Assembly (NCBI RefSeq): GCF_011039075.1
Contig: NZ_JAAKEG010000008.1
Coordinates: 1 to 64,000, forward strand
Reading direction: 5' to 3'
Source: Adlercreutzia sp. ZJ304
Lineage (GTDB): Bacteria; Actinomycetota; Coriobacteriia; Coriobacteriales; Eggerthellaceae
DNA: 64,000 nt
In this document: piece by piece, positions 19,077-28,218 of the stretch
How positions within the stretch are numbered: position 1 is the stretch's first letter
Layout: each line of letters opens with the position of its first letter
The notes under the pieces: model-generated
The model's input: only the letters and a program-made list of their open reading frames with translations
Databases searched by the model: none
Told to the model about the DNA's origin: nothing
Position numbers and translations under genes: made by a program

Positions 19077-19841
19077 TTGAGCGAAACAACAAACATACCG
19101 CGAGTTGTGGTTATAGGGCTGGCTAGTTGCTTTGGCTGTCAGATAAACATAACCAATATAGAATCGCATCTTATGGAAGTGCTTGGTCAGATTGATGTGC
19201 GCTATTGGCAATTAACTTCCAGCGATACTATGCCTGATGAATTTGATGTGGCTGTCATAGAAGGTGCAGCTACTACAAAAGAAGCGCTTGAAACTTTAGC
19301 TAGCGTGCGTGAACGCGCGAAAGTTGTTATAACCATAGGAGCTTGTGCAGCTACCGCGGGTATTCCCGGCATGGCTGCGCCAGAATGGCAGGACCGCATA
19401 AACGACGTATACGGCGACAATACACCGGCAATAGTGTCTGATATTGCATGCAAGCCTCAGGCTGTGCATGATGTAATAAAAGTAGACTACGAAGTGCCTT
19501 GCTGCCCAATAGATCCTTACGCTTTTGTCCATGTTTTGCAGAAGGCTCTGTATGGCAGCAATGAATACAGTCGCACTTCAACAATGTGTGGCGAATGTAA
19601 ACGCAACGAGCGCGGTTGTTTTTACGGGCGCGGAATTCTATGTATGGGAATGATAACTAAGCAGGGTTGTGGCGCGCGGTGCCCGAATTTGGGCAGACCA
19701 TGCAATGGCTGTGCGGGATTATCGCCGGATGCTAATTTGGATGCTGCTCGTGTTGTTGTGCAGCACAGCGGTGTGCCGCTAAAACGTTTTAACGATGCAC
19801 TTGCAATGTTTAACCAAGATGACCCTAGGATTGCGCTATGA
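19077..19841 (+). CDS. hydD: group 3b NiFe hydrogenase small (delta) subunit
   Basis: The protein has 254 aa from a TTG start with GTGAGGT upstream. It shows the small-subunit proximal-cluster ligands in LASCFGCQ, then GACAATAGIP and CPIDPYAF. Further Cys-rich motifs follow (CGECKRNERGC, CGARCPNLGRPCNGCAG) that would bind the medial and distal 4Fe-4S clusters. No Tat signal is present, so the enzyme is cytoplasmic, as expected for group 3. It overlaps hydA by an ATGA junction, implying translational coupling. Confidence 0.92.
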   Translation: MSETTNIPRVVVIGLASCFGCQINITNIESHLMEVLGQIDVRYWQLTSSDTMPDEFDVAVIEGAATTKEALETLASVRERAKVVITIGACAATAGIPGMAAPEWQDRINDVYGDNTPAIVSDIACKPQAVHDVIKVDYEVPCCPIDPYAFVHVLQKALYGSNEYSRTSTMCGECKRNERGCFYGRGILCMGMITKQGCGARCPNLGRPCNGCAGLSPDANLDAARVVVQHSGVPLKRFNDALAMFNQDDPRIAL

Positions 19842-21127
19842 CTAAGACTCGCATTGAAGTTGACCATGTAGCTCGTATAGAGGGCCACGGTGACATACAT
19901 TTAGAGATAGCAGATGGCAAAGTAGAGCGTTGCGAATTTGCTGTTACGGAGCCTGCTCGCATGTTTGAAGGCATGGTACGCGGCAGATACTTTGAAGAAG
20001 TGCCCTATATCTCTTCGCGTGTTTGCGGCATTTGTTCAGCTAGTCATACTGTAACTGACATTCTTGCCATAGAGCGCATTTTTGGAGTAGAGGTAACGCC
20101 GCGCACGCGAGCCATTCGCCAGTTGCTAATTTACGGCAGCTTTTTGCAGAATCATGCAACGCATTTATTCGTGTTTGCCGCGCCCGACTTTTTGGGGCAT
20201 AAGAGCGTTTTTCCTCTTGCCGACGCTAGTCCGCAAATTTTTGAAGGCGCGCTTGCCTTGAAAGGTCTGGGAAACGAACTATGTAATAAGGTTGGCGGTC
20301 GCTCTATTCATCCTATAACTGCAGTAGTAGGAGGATTTACGAACGAACTTTCCCCGGCAGAGTATATAGAGCTGGCAGACAAGATGGACTCAATGCTCGA
20401 TTTTGCTCTGCAGGCAGTAGATTTGTTTAACGACTTTTCGGTTTCTAGTTTTGAAACCGAAGGCGATATGCTGGCTATGGTGAATCCCGGGGAATACCCC
20501 ATTGTCGGTTCCGATAAAGCGCAATTTGTGCGTGCGGGTATTAGCTTTGATTGTCAGAATATAAATGACTATATAGAAGAGTATGCACTAGATCATTCTG
20601 CGGCATTTTTAGCTGTGATGCGCGAGAATAAGCGTCCTTATTTTGCATCGGCGCTTGCGCGTGTCAATTCATCTTGGGATGCGCTTACCGAGCCTGCGCG
20701 CTTTGCGGCAGCTAAGGCAGGGCTGCGTCCGCCTGAGTATAATCCGTTTGCCAATAATGTTGCTCAGGCGGTAGAGATTGTGGATGCGCTTATTCGCTGC
20801 AGTTCTATTTGTCGTGCTTTGGCAAAAGATGAATTTGAGGGAACAAGCACGCCTGTTGAATTTCAGGTTCGCGCTGGGCGCGGTGTTGGGTTTACGGAAG
20901 CCCCTCGCGGAGCGCTTTTCCACGAACTTGAGATAGACAATGAAGGACGCATAGTTAGTGCCAACATAATTACTCCTACTTCGCAAAACATTGCCAACAT
21001 TGAAGCGGATATGCGTCTTCTTGCCACTTTGCTTGTCGAAGAAGGCAAAGCACCTGACGACATACAACTAGAAATTGAGAAATTAGTTCGTGCATACGAT
21101 CCTTGCCTAAGCTGCTCTGTGCATTAG
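19838..21127 (+). CDS. hydA: group 3b NiFe hydrogenase large (alpha) subunit
   Basis: The protein has 429 aa. The L1 ligand motif is SRVCGICSASHT and the L2 motif is DPCLSCSVH, giving the four Cys that bind the NiFe site. The start overlaps the small-subunit stop (ATGA). The gene ends exactly at the His of DPCxxCxxH, the residue after which maturation endopeptidases cut in other NiFe hydrogenases. So no C-terminal peptide appears to be encoded. No hyp maturation genes lie in the window. Likely reaction: reversible H2 oxidation with NAD(P)+, either recycling reductant or releasing H2 during fermentation. Confidence 0.93.
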   Translation: MTKTRIEVDHVARIEGHGDIHLEIADGKVERCEFAVTEPARMFEGMVRGRYFEEVPYISSRVCGICSASHTVTDILAIERIFGVEVTPRTRAIRQLLIYGSFLQNHATHLFVFAAPDFLGHKSVFPLADASPQIFEGALALKGLGNELCNKVGGRSIHPITAVVGGFTNELSPAEYIELADKMDSMLDFALQAVDLFNDFSVSSFETEGDMLAMVNPGEYPIVGSDKAQFVRAGISFDCQNINDYIEEYALDHSAAFLAVMRENKRPYFASALARVNSSWDALTEPARFAAAKAGLRPPEYNPFANNVAQAVEIVDALIRCSSICRALAKDEFEGTSTPVEFQVRAGRGVGFTEAPRGALFHELEIDNEGRIVSANIITPTSQNIANIEADMRLLATLLVEEGKAPDDIQLEIEKLVRAYDPCLSCSVH

Positions 21128-21187
21128 CGCTATAAGGCAGGTGCCGCTGCCGCTTTATCGTTCAATTCAAGATAATAAATTTTGTAA

Positions 21188-21226
21188 AACACCCGTTCGG
21201 TAGTTATATCGAACGGGTTTTCGTTT
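21188..21226 (+). terminator. rho-independent terminator after the hydrogenase operon
   Basis: The stem is ACCCGTTCG (21191-21199) with CGAACGGGT (21210-21218), followed by TTTCGTTTT. It separates the hydrogenase operon from the dcw cluster. Confidence 0.85.
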
Positions 21227-21275
21227 TGTGTGCATAGTGGGACATTTAGCTCATGAAGTGGTCCGAAAATGCATA

Positions 21276-21302
21276 AAAATGTTGCAAAGTGGGGCAAAGT
21301 GT
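21276..21302 (+). promoter_or_regulatory. MraZ-box array upstream of the dcw cluster
   Basis: Three 7-mers lie at exact 10-bp spacing: AAAATGT (21276-21282), AAAGTGG (21286-21292) and AAAGTGT (21296-21302). They are separated by TGC and GGC. This fits the AAAGTG[T/G] plus 3-bp spacer pattern described for MraZ operators, with one mismatch in the first box. The array lies about 95 bp upstream of mraZ, as expected for autoregulation of the cluster. Confidence 0.75.
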
Positions 21303-21396
21303 CATAAGATTTCATTCACGGAAGCCTTGTGGGGTTTTGAAACGCAGTATCAATCGAATCAAAACATCACATAAATGCAGAATGGGGTTACGCTGA

Positions 21397-21942
21397 ATGG
21401 CAAAAGCCGTCACAGAAGAGAAACTCGCTGATCGACCCCTCCTGGTCGATCTGTTTGGTGAGTTTCGCTTTAAGGTTGACGCCAAAGGTCGTATGGCTCT
21501 CCCCGCGAAATTCCGCAAGGTTCTCCCGAGCGAGCTAATCGTTTCTCGTGAACTTCAGGATGAATGCCTTTACGTGTTTACTCCTGATACATTCAACGAA
21601 TGGGTTGAACAACTTTTTATCGATCGTTTTGGTGGTTACAACGCATCAGATCGTCGCCATGTGCTTATGCGCAGCAAATTGAAGTCGCGTGCTGATGAAG
21701 TGGAAATTGATTCATCGGGTCGCATAATGCTTAAGCCGGAACTTCGCGAGGCTTGCTCAATAGAGCGTGAAGTGGTTGTAGTTGGCAACACTGGGCATTT
21801 CGAAATTTGGGATGCAAGCACCTACGATAAGACAATGGACGACATCGATTTGGGAGCTTTCTACGAAAGCGACAAGAAGAAAGATAGCGATTGGAAGGAA
21901 TCGGCTTTAGCCGATGATCTCGAGTTGAGGGTAGCGCGGTAA
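21397..21942 (+). CDS. mraZ: transcriptional regulator MraZ
   Basis: The protein has 181 aa with two SpoVT-AbrB-like MraZ units. The first has DAKGRMALPAKFRKVLP and the second has DSSGRIMLKPELREAC, each with the conserved G-R core. It is somewhat longer than the usual ~145 aa because of N- and C-terminal extensions. MraZ forms ring oligomers that bind the repeats upstream of its own operon. It is the first gene of the dcw cluster, with rsmH 39 bp downstream. Confidence 0.95.
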   Translation: MAKAVTEEKLADRPLLVDLFGEFRFKVDAKGRMALPAKFRKVLPSELIVSRELQDECLYVFTPDTFNEWVEQLFIDRFGGYNASDRRHVLMRSKLKSRADEVEIDSSGRIMLKPELREACSIEREVVVVGNTGHFEIWDASTYDKTMDDIDLGAFYESDKKKDSDWKESALADDLELRVAR

Positions 21943-21981
21943 TGTCTGCATAAGCAGACTACGCTGCACTCTCAAGGCACT

Positions 21982-22938
21982 ATGACAAGCGAATATCGGC
22001 ATATTCCGGTTCTATCTGCCGAATGTATAGACGCTCTGGCTTGTCAGCCGGGGTGCGTGCATCTAGATGCAACGCTTGGGTTTGCGGGTCATGCTATGTT
22101 GGTGGCCGCCAAACTTGGGCGTGAAGGTTTGCTAATAGGCATCGATCAAGATGCGGTGGCACGGGAAGAGGCAAAGCAAAAGCTCTCTAAACTTCCCGCT
22201 GATGTAAAGCCGCATATAGAGGTGCTAGCGGGCAATTTCGGCAACATGGATGAACTTCTGATGGGAATACCCATCGTCGGTATCGATTCGGTATTGTTCG
22301 ATTTAGGTGTCTCATCGGTACAGCTGGACACGCCATCACGCGGCTTCTCTTATAAGGAAGGCGCACCACTCGATATGCGAATGGATCCGAGTAATCAAAC
22401 TTTAACCGCACAAGAGGTCATTAACACTTATAACGCAGCAGACCTCGCTCGGATCATACGCACTAACTCGGACGAGAGGTGGGCTAGCCGCATCGCTGAA
22501 TTCATTGTGAAATCTAGGGCTGAGGTGCCCATAAGAACTAGCGACCAATTGGTTGACATTATCAAGGCCGCTATACCGGCAGCAGAACGCCGCCACGGTG
22601 GTCATCCGGCAAAACGAACATTTCAGGCAATACGCATTCATGTGAATTCCGAATTAGAGGTACTGCGCAGCGGACTTGATGCGGCTATTAGATGGCTAAA
22701 CCCGGGTGGACGTATAGCTGTTATAAGCTACCACTCTTTGGAAGACCGGATAGTAAAAGAAACATTTGCATCTTTTGAAAATCGTTGCACGTGTCCACCC
22801 GATTTCCCGGTGTGCGCATGTGGACGTAAGCCGATATTGAAAGTACTTACACGTAAGCCCGTTCTACCTGATGCGGCTGAGGTGGATCGGAATCCGCGGG
22901 CTCGTAGCGCTAAGTTGCGAGTGGCTCAGAAGCTTTAA
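21982..22938 (+). CDS. rsmH: 16S rRNA m4C1402 N4-methyltransferase
   Basis: The protein has 318 aa. Its motifs are HIPVLSAECIDAL, the SAM site DATLGFAGHAMLV, VLFDLGVSSVQLD and SYHSLEDRIVKETF, typical of RsmH (MraW). The enzyme methylates N4 of C1402 in 16S rRNA. It occupies its conserved place between mraZ and ftsL. Length and motifs are intact. Confidence 0.96.
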   Translation: MTSEYRHIPVLSAECIDALACQPGCVHLDATLGFAGHAMLVAAKLGREGLLIGIDQDAVAREEAKQKLSKLPADVKPHIEVLAGNFGNMDELLMGIPIVGIDSVLFDLGVSSVQLDTPSRGFSYKEGAPLDMRMDPSNQTLTAQEVINTYNAADLARIIRTNSDERWASRIAEFIVKSRAEVPIRTSDQLVDIIKAAIPAAERRHGGHPAKRTFQAIRIHVNSELEVLRSGLDAAIRWLNPGGRIAVISYHSLEDRIVKETFASFENRCTCPPDFPVCACGRKPILKVLTRKPVLPDAAEVDRNPRARSAKLRVAQKL

Positions 22939-22966
22939 GGCTGCATGATGAGGTGAGAAGGTAAGC

Positions 22967-23425
22967 GTGAGCGCTTATATGGATTACAACTACGGCACTT
23001 CGGCACGATACTACGAAGATCAGCCAGACTTTTTGTTTGAGGTCGTGCCGGGCGGCGCACCTGAGCAAGAAACACAAGCTGTATCTAGTCTAGTTGCCAA
23101 AGCCGTGCGCGTGCTTGCTATAGTTGTAGCCGCATTTGCGCTGGTGGGTGCAGTTCGTGTCACCTTTGATTCCATGACCATAAGCACAGCTTTGGAATAC
23201 CGTCAGCTTTCCCGCGATATAGACGCAGCGCGAACAGAGGGCAATGCGCTAGAACTTGAGAAAAGCACGCTGTCTAATCCGGGTCGCATAAAGACAGAAG
23301 CGCACAACATAGGAATGCTATCGCCTGCGCAAACTACTTATATAGATCTTTCTGACGATATAGTTGTAACAGACGATGCGGGTAATCTGTCGCTTTCTGG
23401 CAGTATGGCTGCGGCGGCGCAATAA
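22967..23425 (+). CDS. ftsL: FtsL-like cell division protein
   Basis: The protein has 152 aa with a GTG start. A polar cytoplasmic segment of about 45 residues leads to one transmembrane helix (about 45-65, VRVLAIVVAAFALVGAV). A coiled-coil-like stretch (LSRDIDAARTEGNALELEKSTL) and a conserved turn (NPGRIKTEAHNIGM) follow. This topology and the position between rsmH and ftsI define FtsL-like septal proteins, which bind FtsB and FtsQ and activate FtsWI. Sequence identity in this family is low, so position carries much of the call. Confidence 0.85.
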   Translation: MSAYMDYNYGTSARYYEDQPDFLFEVVPGGAPEQETQAVSSLVAKAVRVLAIVVAAFALVGAVRVTFDSMTISTALEYRQLSRDIDAARTEGNALELEKSTLSNPGRIKTEAHNIGMLSPAQTTYIDLSDDIVVTDDAGNLSLSGSMAAAAQ

Positions 23426-23432
23426 GGACAAT

Positions 23433-25205
23433 ATGACGGGTAATTCTCGAAAAAAAGGAAACGGCAGAGGCAGAGGCAAACAACGCACTCGCTTCACCGA
23501 TGCTTCTTTTGCTCAAAATATCCGCCAGCGTTTGCGCTCGGACGACATCTTGAATGCGGGTGCTCTGCGCTCTACTCACTACGTGTTCATTTTCTTTGCA
23601 ATAATTGCGGCTGTGTTTTTTCTGCGCCTTGTGTTTCTTCAGGTAATAGTTGCTGGCGAATACAGCGCGCAGGCAGAAGAATCACGCACCATCAACTTCG
23701 AAATATCGGCGCGTCGTGGCACGATATACGATCGCAATGGCGAAATTTTAGCAACCAGTGTTGATGCCACCACAATATATTGCAATCCAACAGAGGTTAC
23801 AGATGCGAAGTGGGAATCTGAGCAAATTCAGCGCATACTTGAAGGCAACGCGGAAGACTACGAAAAGCTGCTATCTAAAGATTCTACTTCTTTTGTTTAT
23901 GTGAAGCGTCAAGCCGATGTTGACAAGGCGGAAGAACTGAAATCATTAGAGCTTGATGGCATTTATTTCATTTCCGACAGCAGGCGCGAATATCCGCATG
24001 GCGCTACGGGGGGTCAGGTAATAGGTGTTTGCGATGTAGACGGTAATGGCATAAGTGGCTTGGAGTTGCAATATGACGAAATTCTTCGCGGTACACCCGG
24101 CAAATATTCTGGTGAACGCGGTGTTAAGGGAACACCTATTCCCGGTGGCGTGCATGAAGACAGCCCCGCAATAGATGGTGAAGACATAATGGTTTCCTTA
24201 GATATACGCCTGCAAGATACTATGGAAGCTGCGCTTAGTAAACAGGTGACAACCTACGATAGTGAGCATGGTTCGTCGGTTGTTATGGATGCCGATACAG
24301 GCGAAATATATGCCATTTGTTCGTATCCATATTTAGACCCTACAAATCTTAGCGAATCTCTCATAGGTTCCGATAATTTGTTGGCTGTTACGCAGCCAAT
24401 AGAGCCGGGTTCGTCTTTCAAATCGGTGTCGGCGCTGACTGTGCGCGATGCTGATGCTATGGGGGTAGACGATACAATATTTGCCCCGCGCGAACTGCAT
24501 GCTGACGAATACGTCATAACTGATGCTAAATGGCGCCCAGATGTAATATATTCGCTGCGCGACATAATAAGTAAGTCTTCAAATGTGGGCATTTCGCTTG
24601 CTACTGAAAAAGCTGGGTTTGAAAATCTTTACAACATGATAAACACTTGCAAGCTCTCTGAAAAAACGGGCGTGGATTACCCGGGCGAGGCGCAAGGCAG
24701 TATGCCCAAATTTAACGAATGGGCAAAAATTACTGGATACAATATTAGTTTTGGTCAGGGTATTACTGTAACTCCCTTGCAAATGACTCGCTTTTACGGA
24801 GTATTGGCAACGGGCGGTACATTAGTTCAGCCGCATTTTCTTCTTATGAAGCCGCAAACAGGCGAATGGATTCAATACGATTCCGAAAAAGTAATTGACA
24901 ACGACCAAGCTATTGAAGATGTAAACGAAATGCTGCGCGGTGTTGTTACCGACGGTACTGGCAAAAAGGCTAATATCGACGGATTCTGTACAGTGGGCAA
25001 AACATCTACTGCCGAAATTGCCGAAAACGGCGGATACGCAGAAGACAGATACAATCTAGCCTTTGTGGGATTCATTGATAATTCTAATAGTAATCTAGTT
25101 TGCTACGTTGGTGTAAATGACGTTATTTACGAAGGCAATGTAGCGGAGGGATTTAAGGATATAATGACGAGTGCTATCGAACAATATAATATAGTTCCGA
25201 ATTGA
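23433..25205 (+). CDS. ftsI: class B penicillin-binding protein, septal transpeptidase
   Basis: The protein has 590 aa from the ATG at 23433, preceded by AAGGA; reading further upstream would overlap ftsL. One N-terminal transmembrane helix (YVFIFFAIIAAVFFLRLVFL) is followed by the class B dimerisation domain (RRGTIYDRNGEILA) and the transpeptidase domain. Active-site motifs are SSFK (in EPGSSFKSVSAL), SSN and KTS (in VGKTSTAEI). The last replaces the usual KTG. No PASTA domains are present. It crosslinks septal peptidoglycan with FtsW at 30.9 kb. Confidence 0.93.
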   Translation: MTGNSRKKGNGRGRGKQRTRFTDASFAQNIRQRLRSDDILNAGALRSTHYVFIFFAIIAAVFFLRLVFLQVIVAGEYSAQAEESRTINFEISARRGTIYDRNGEILATSVDATTIYCNPTEVTDAKWESEQIQRILEGNAEDYEKLLSKDSTSFVYVKRQADVDKAEELKSLELDGIYFISDSRREYPHGATGGQVIGVCDVDGNGISGLELQYDEILRGTPGKYSGERGVKGTPIPGGVHEDSPAIDGEDIMVSLDIRLQDTMEAALSKQVTTYDSEHGSSVVMDADTGEIYAICSYPYLDPTNLSESLIGSDNLLAVTQPIEPGSSFKSVSALTVRDADAMGVDDTIFAPRELHADEYVITDAKWRPDVIYSLRDIISKSSNVGISLATEKAGFENLYNMINTCKLSEKTGVDYPGEAQGSMPKFNEWAKITGYNISFGQGITVTPLQMTRFYGVLATGGTLVQPHFLLMKPQTGEWIQYDSEKVIDNDQAIEDVNEMLRGVVTDGTGKKANIDGFCTVGKTSTAEIAENGGYAEDRYNLAFVGFIDNSNSNLVCYVGVNDVIYEGNVAEGFKDIMTSAIEQYNIVPN

Positions 25206-25211
25206 GTTGGC

Positions 25212-26708
25212 ATGATTAAGAAAACATGTGCTGAACTTTTTAAACATGTTCCCTGTACTGTAATTGGGGACGAATCGGCTGAGGTAGGGGGTCTAGCCCA
25301 TAGAAGCGATTGCGTAGCGCCGGGAGATGCGTTTTTTTGCATAGTGGGTCTTAGTGTGGATGGACACACGTTTGCTCAAGATGCCATAGACCGCGGTGCT
25401 AGCGTTATTGTGGCTGAGCGCAAGGTTTACCTAGCCGACGCAACAGATGTAACCGAAGTGATTGTGTCCGATTCGCGGCGTGCCATGGCTGAAGCATCGT
25501 GCGCTTTCTACGACTGGCCAAGTGAAAGTTTCAATTTGGTTGGTGTAACTGGCACGAATGGCAAGACCACTACCACTTATTTGGTAGAGCACATAATGCG
25601 ACAAATGGGGCACAAAACAGGCGTAATAGGCACTGTGGGCATTCAGATAGATGGCAAGCGCGTAGAAAGCGAGCGCACAACTCCTGAATCGCCCGATTTG
25701 CAGGGCATGTTCGCCGATATGCGAAATGCGGGTGTAACGTGTGCTGCGATGGAGGTTAGTTCCCATGCGTTAGATCTTGAACGTACATGGGGCACTAAGT
25801 TTGCTGTTAGTGCGTTTACGAATTTGACGCAAGATCACCTTGATTACCATAAAACGTTTGATGCGTATTTCGAGGCAAAGGCTTTGCTGTTTAGTTCCGC
25901 CTATCCTGCGGCTCGTGTTATAAACGGGCAGGATAAGTGGGGTGCTAAGCTAATACAGCGCTGCTTAGACGCGGGAGATAAAGTTCTTACTTATGGTGCC
26001 GACGAGGCGGGCAGCTTTGATATAGCATGGCGCAATGTTGAATATGGTGCAATAAGTACAACCGCTACATTTAATATATGCGGAGAAGACTTTACAGTAA
26101 CGTATCCTTTGGTTGGGCGTTTTAATGTAGAGAATGCGGCTTGTGCCTTAGGTATAGCTGTTCAACTGGGAATTTCGGCACAAGACGCTATAGAGGCGCT
26201 AACTAGCGCGTCTCCTGTTCCCGGGCGAATGCAGCTGGTTGAGGGTAGCAGTTCTTCGGGTGTGTCTGTTGTGGTTGATTACGCGCATACTCCGGATGCA
26301 CTTGAAAAGGCAATAGCTTCTGTGAAGCAAATTGCGGGCGCGGGTCGCACCATAGTAGTATTTGGTTGTGGCGGAGACAGAGACAGCGCGAAGCGTCCCA
26401 TAATGGGCAAAGCGGCGCTGGCCGCCGATTTCGCAATAGTTACTAGCGACAATCCTAGAAGTGAAAACCCTGAAGCAATAATTTGCGATATTGTGGCTGG
26501 TATGAATTCAGAAAAAGAGAAATTTAGCGTAGAGCCCGACAGGGCTCGTGCTATACAGTTGGCTATAGATGCAGCCAGTTCCGGAGATGTTGTTTTAGTG
26601 GCTGGCAAGGGACATGAGAATTATCAGATTATCGGAGATGAAAAGATTCATTTCGACGATTGTGAGACGGCAGCAAAAGCGCTAAAGATAAGGGCGCACA
26701 GGAGTTAA
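25212..26708 (+). CDS. murE: UDP-MurNAc-L-Ala-D-Glu:meso-DAP ligase
   Basis: The protein has 498 aa. The ATP loop is GVTGTNGKTTTTYLVEHI. Other Mur ligase motifs are TTPESPDLQ, ERT and YAHTPDALEKAI. The TSDNPRSENP motif is the signature of meso-diaminopimelate-adding MurE, as opposed to the lysine type, so the wall is probably DAP-based. It starts 6 bp after ftsI and is followed immediately by murF. Cytoplasmic, third amino acid addition in precursor synthesis. Confidence 0.95.
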   Translation: MIKKTCAELFKHVPCTVIGDESAEVGGLAHRSDCVAPGDAFFCIVGLSVDGHTFAQDAIDRGASVIVAERKVYLADATDVTEVIVSDSRRAMAEASCAFYDWPSESFNLVGVTGTNGKTTTTYLVEHIMRQMGHKTGVIGTVGIQIDGKRVESERTTPESPDLQGMFADMRNAGVTCAAMEVSSHALDLERTWGTKFAVSAFTNLTQDHLDYHKTFDAYFEAKALLFSSAYPAARVINGQDKWGAKLIQRCLDAGDKVLTYGADEAGSFDIAWRNVEYGAISTTATFNICGEDFTVTYPLVGRFNVENAACALGIAVQLGISAQDAIEALTSASPVPGRMQLVEGSSSSGVSVVVDYAHTPDALEKAIASVKQIAGAGRTIVVFGCGGDRDSAKRPIMGKAALAADFAIVTSDNPRSENPEAIICDIVAGMNSEKEKFSVEPDRARAIQLAIDAASSGDVVLVAGKGHENYQIIGDEKIHFDDCETAAKALKIRAHRS

Positions 26709-26709
26709 A

Positions 26710-28218
26710 ATGCGCTTAAACGCAAAACAGATTGCCCTGTATACCGGCGGGGATTTTTTGATAGAACCGATAGACGGAAGTGCTCTTTTAACGGGCATTA
26801 CGTGGGATTCGCGCGATGTAGAGCCCGGTTGGCTTTACGTTGCATTGCCCGGTGAGCATGTTGATGGGCATCAATTTGTAGAGCCGGCGTTGCGCGCGGG
26901 TGCTATTGGCGCGCTTGTAAGCGAAGCGCCCGATGCTAGGGCATGCACGCTGGCGCGCGAACTTGGTGTGGCAATAATACAAGCGCCTAATACATTCCAT
27001 GCTATAACCGATCTGGCTAGTGAATGGCGACGGCACTTGAAAGGGAAAATTGTTGGTCTTACCGGGTCTACCGGAAAAACCACCACCAAGAATCTTACTC
27101 GCGATGTGTGTGCAGCGTGCTTTTCCGTTGTGGCAACCGAGGCGAATCAGAATAACGAATTAGGTGTGCCAAAAACAATTCTGAATGCGCAGCCCGAAAC
27201 GCAAGTTGTAATAGTGGAAATGGGGATGCGCGGTGCTGGGCAGATAACACAGCTGTGCGAAGTGGCGCGACCCGATTGGGGGCTTGTTACAAATTGCGGC
27301 GAATCACATATAGAGTTGCTTGGAAGCCGTGAGGCTATTGCCTTTGCCAAGGCGGAACTATTCTCAGCACTTCCGCAAGGTGTTGGAAGAGCTTTTATTA
27401 ATGCCGATGATGAATATGCCGCCGTTATGGTTGAGCGTTCTAAGCTTGAGCGCAACAACATAACCTGTGTTGCTTTTAATGGCTACGATGATGCGCGTGA
27501 AGCCGATGCGCTGCCGGCAGGACCGCGCGTTTGGGCTGAGGATGTTCGCTTAGATGCGCAAGGGTCGGCGGAATTTACGCTTTGTGCTAGTGGTTTTGCA
27601 GATTCTGATGAAGACCCGCGCCAGCCGACGTTGTTTACAATGGCACCCGATGTTGAACGCGCTTCATGTCACTTAAGCCTTATGGGGTTGCATAACGTGT
27701 CGAATGCCTGCGCAGCTGCTGCTGTGGGGCGTTCCATGGGAATGACTTTGCAGACAGTAGCGCAGGCACTAGCCGAGTCTCTTCCAGAGCCGGGTAGGGC
27801 GCAGGTGTGTAAAGGGCGCGATGGCTTCATTGTTATAAACGATGCATACAACGCGAATCCCGATTCTATGTGTGCGTCGCTGCGTGCTTTCGGAGCGATG
27901 GATATATCGGGGCGCAGATTTGCTGTTTTGGGTGATATGGGTGAATTGGGCGATTTTGCTCAGGAATGCCACATGCGCGTTGGTGGATATGTGGCAGCAC
28001 AGCCAATAGATGCGCTTATATGTGTGGGCGAGCTTAGCCGCTATATTGCTGAAGGGGCGCGTGAGGCAGGATTGCCAAATGAGCGCATTATTGTTGCTGA
28101 AGGAATTGGCGAAGTTTTAGGAGAGTTAGAAGAGACTCTTTGCGCTGACGACGCAGTACTTGTAAAAGCGTCGCATTTCATGGGGCTCGACCGTTTGGTT
28201 GAGGGGCTGATAAGTTAA
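26710..28218 (+). CDS. murF: UDP-MurNAc-tripeptide:D-Ala-D-Ala ligase
   Basis: The protein has 502 aa. It shows GLTGSTGKTTTKNLT (ATP loop), NQNNELGVPKTIL, VIVEMGMRGAGQI and INDAYNANPDSM, all typical of MurF. It completes the UDP-MurNAc-pentapeptide. The ribosome site AGGAGTT overlaps the end of murE, and the stop overlaps the ATG of mraY (TAATG), so the chain is translationally coupled. Confidence 0.95.
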   Translation: MRLNAKQIALYTGGDFLIEPIDGSALLTGITWDSRDVEPGWLYVALPGEHVDGHQFVEPALRAGAIGALVSEAPDARACTLARELGVAIIQAPNTFHAITDLASEWRRHLKGKIVGLTGSTGKTTTKNLTRDVCAACFSVVATEANQNNELGVPKTILNAQPETQVVIVEMGMRGAGQITQLCEVARPDWGLVTNCGESHIELLGSREAIAFAKAELFSALPQGVGRAFINADDEYAAVMVERSKLERNNITCVAFNGYDDAREADALPAGPRVWAEDVRLDAQGSAEFTLCASGFADSDEDPRQPTLFTMAPDVERASCHLSLMGLHNVSNACAAAAVGRSMGMTLQTVAQALAESLPEPGRAQVCKGRDGFIVINDAYNANPDSMCASLRAFGAMDISGRRFAVLGDMGELGDFAQECHMRVGGYVAAQPIDALICVGELSRYIAEGAREAGLPNERIIVAEGIGEVLGELEETLCADDAVLVKASHFMGLDRLVEGLIS

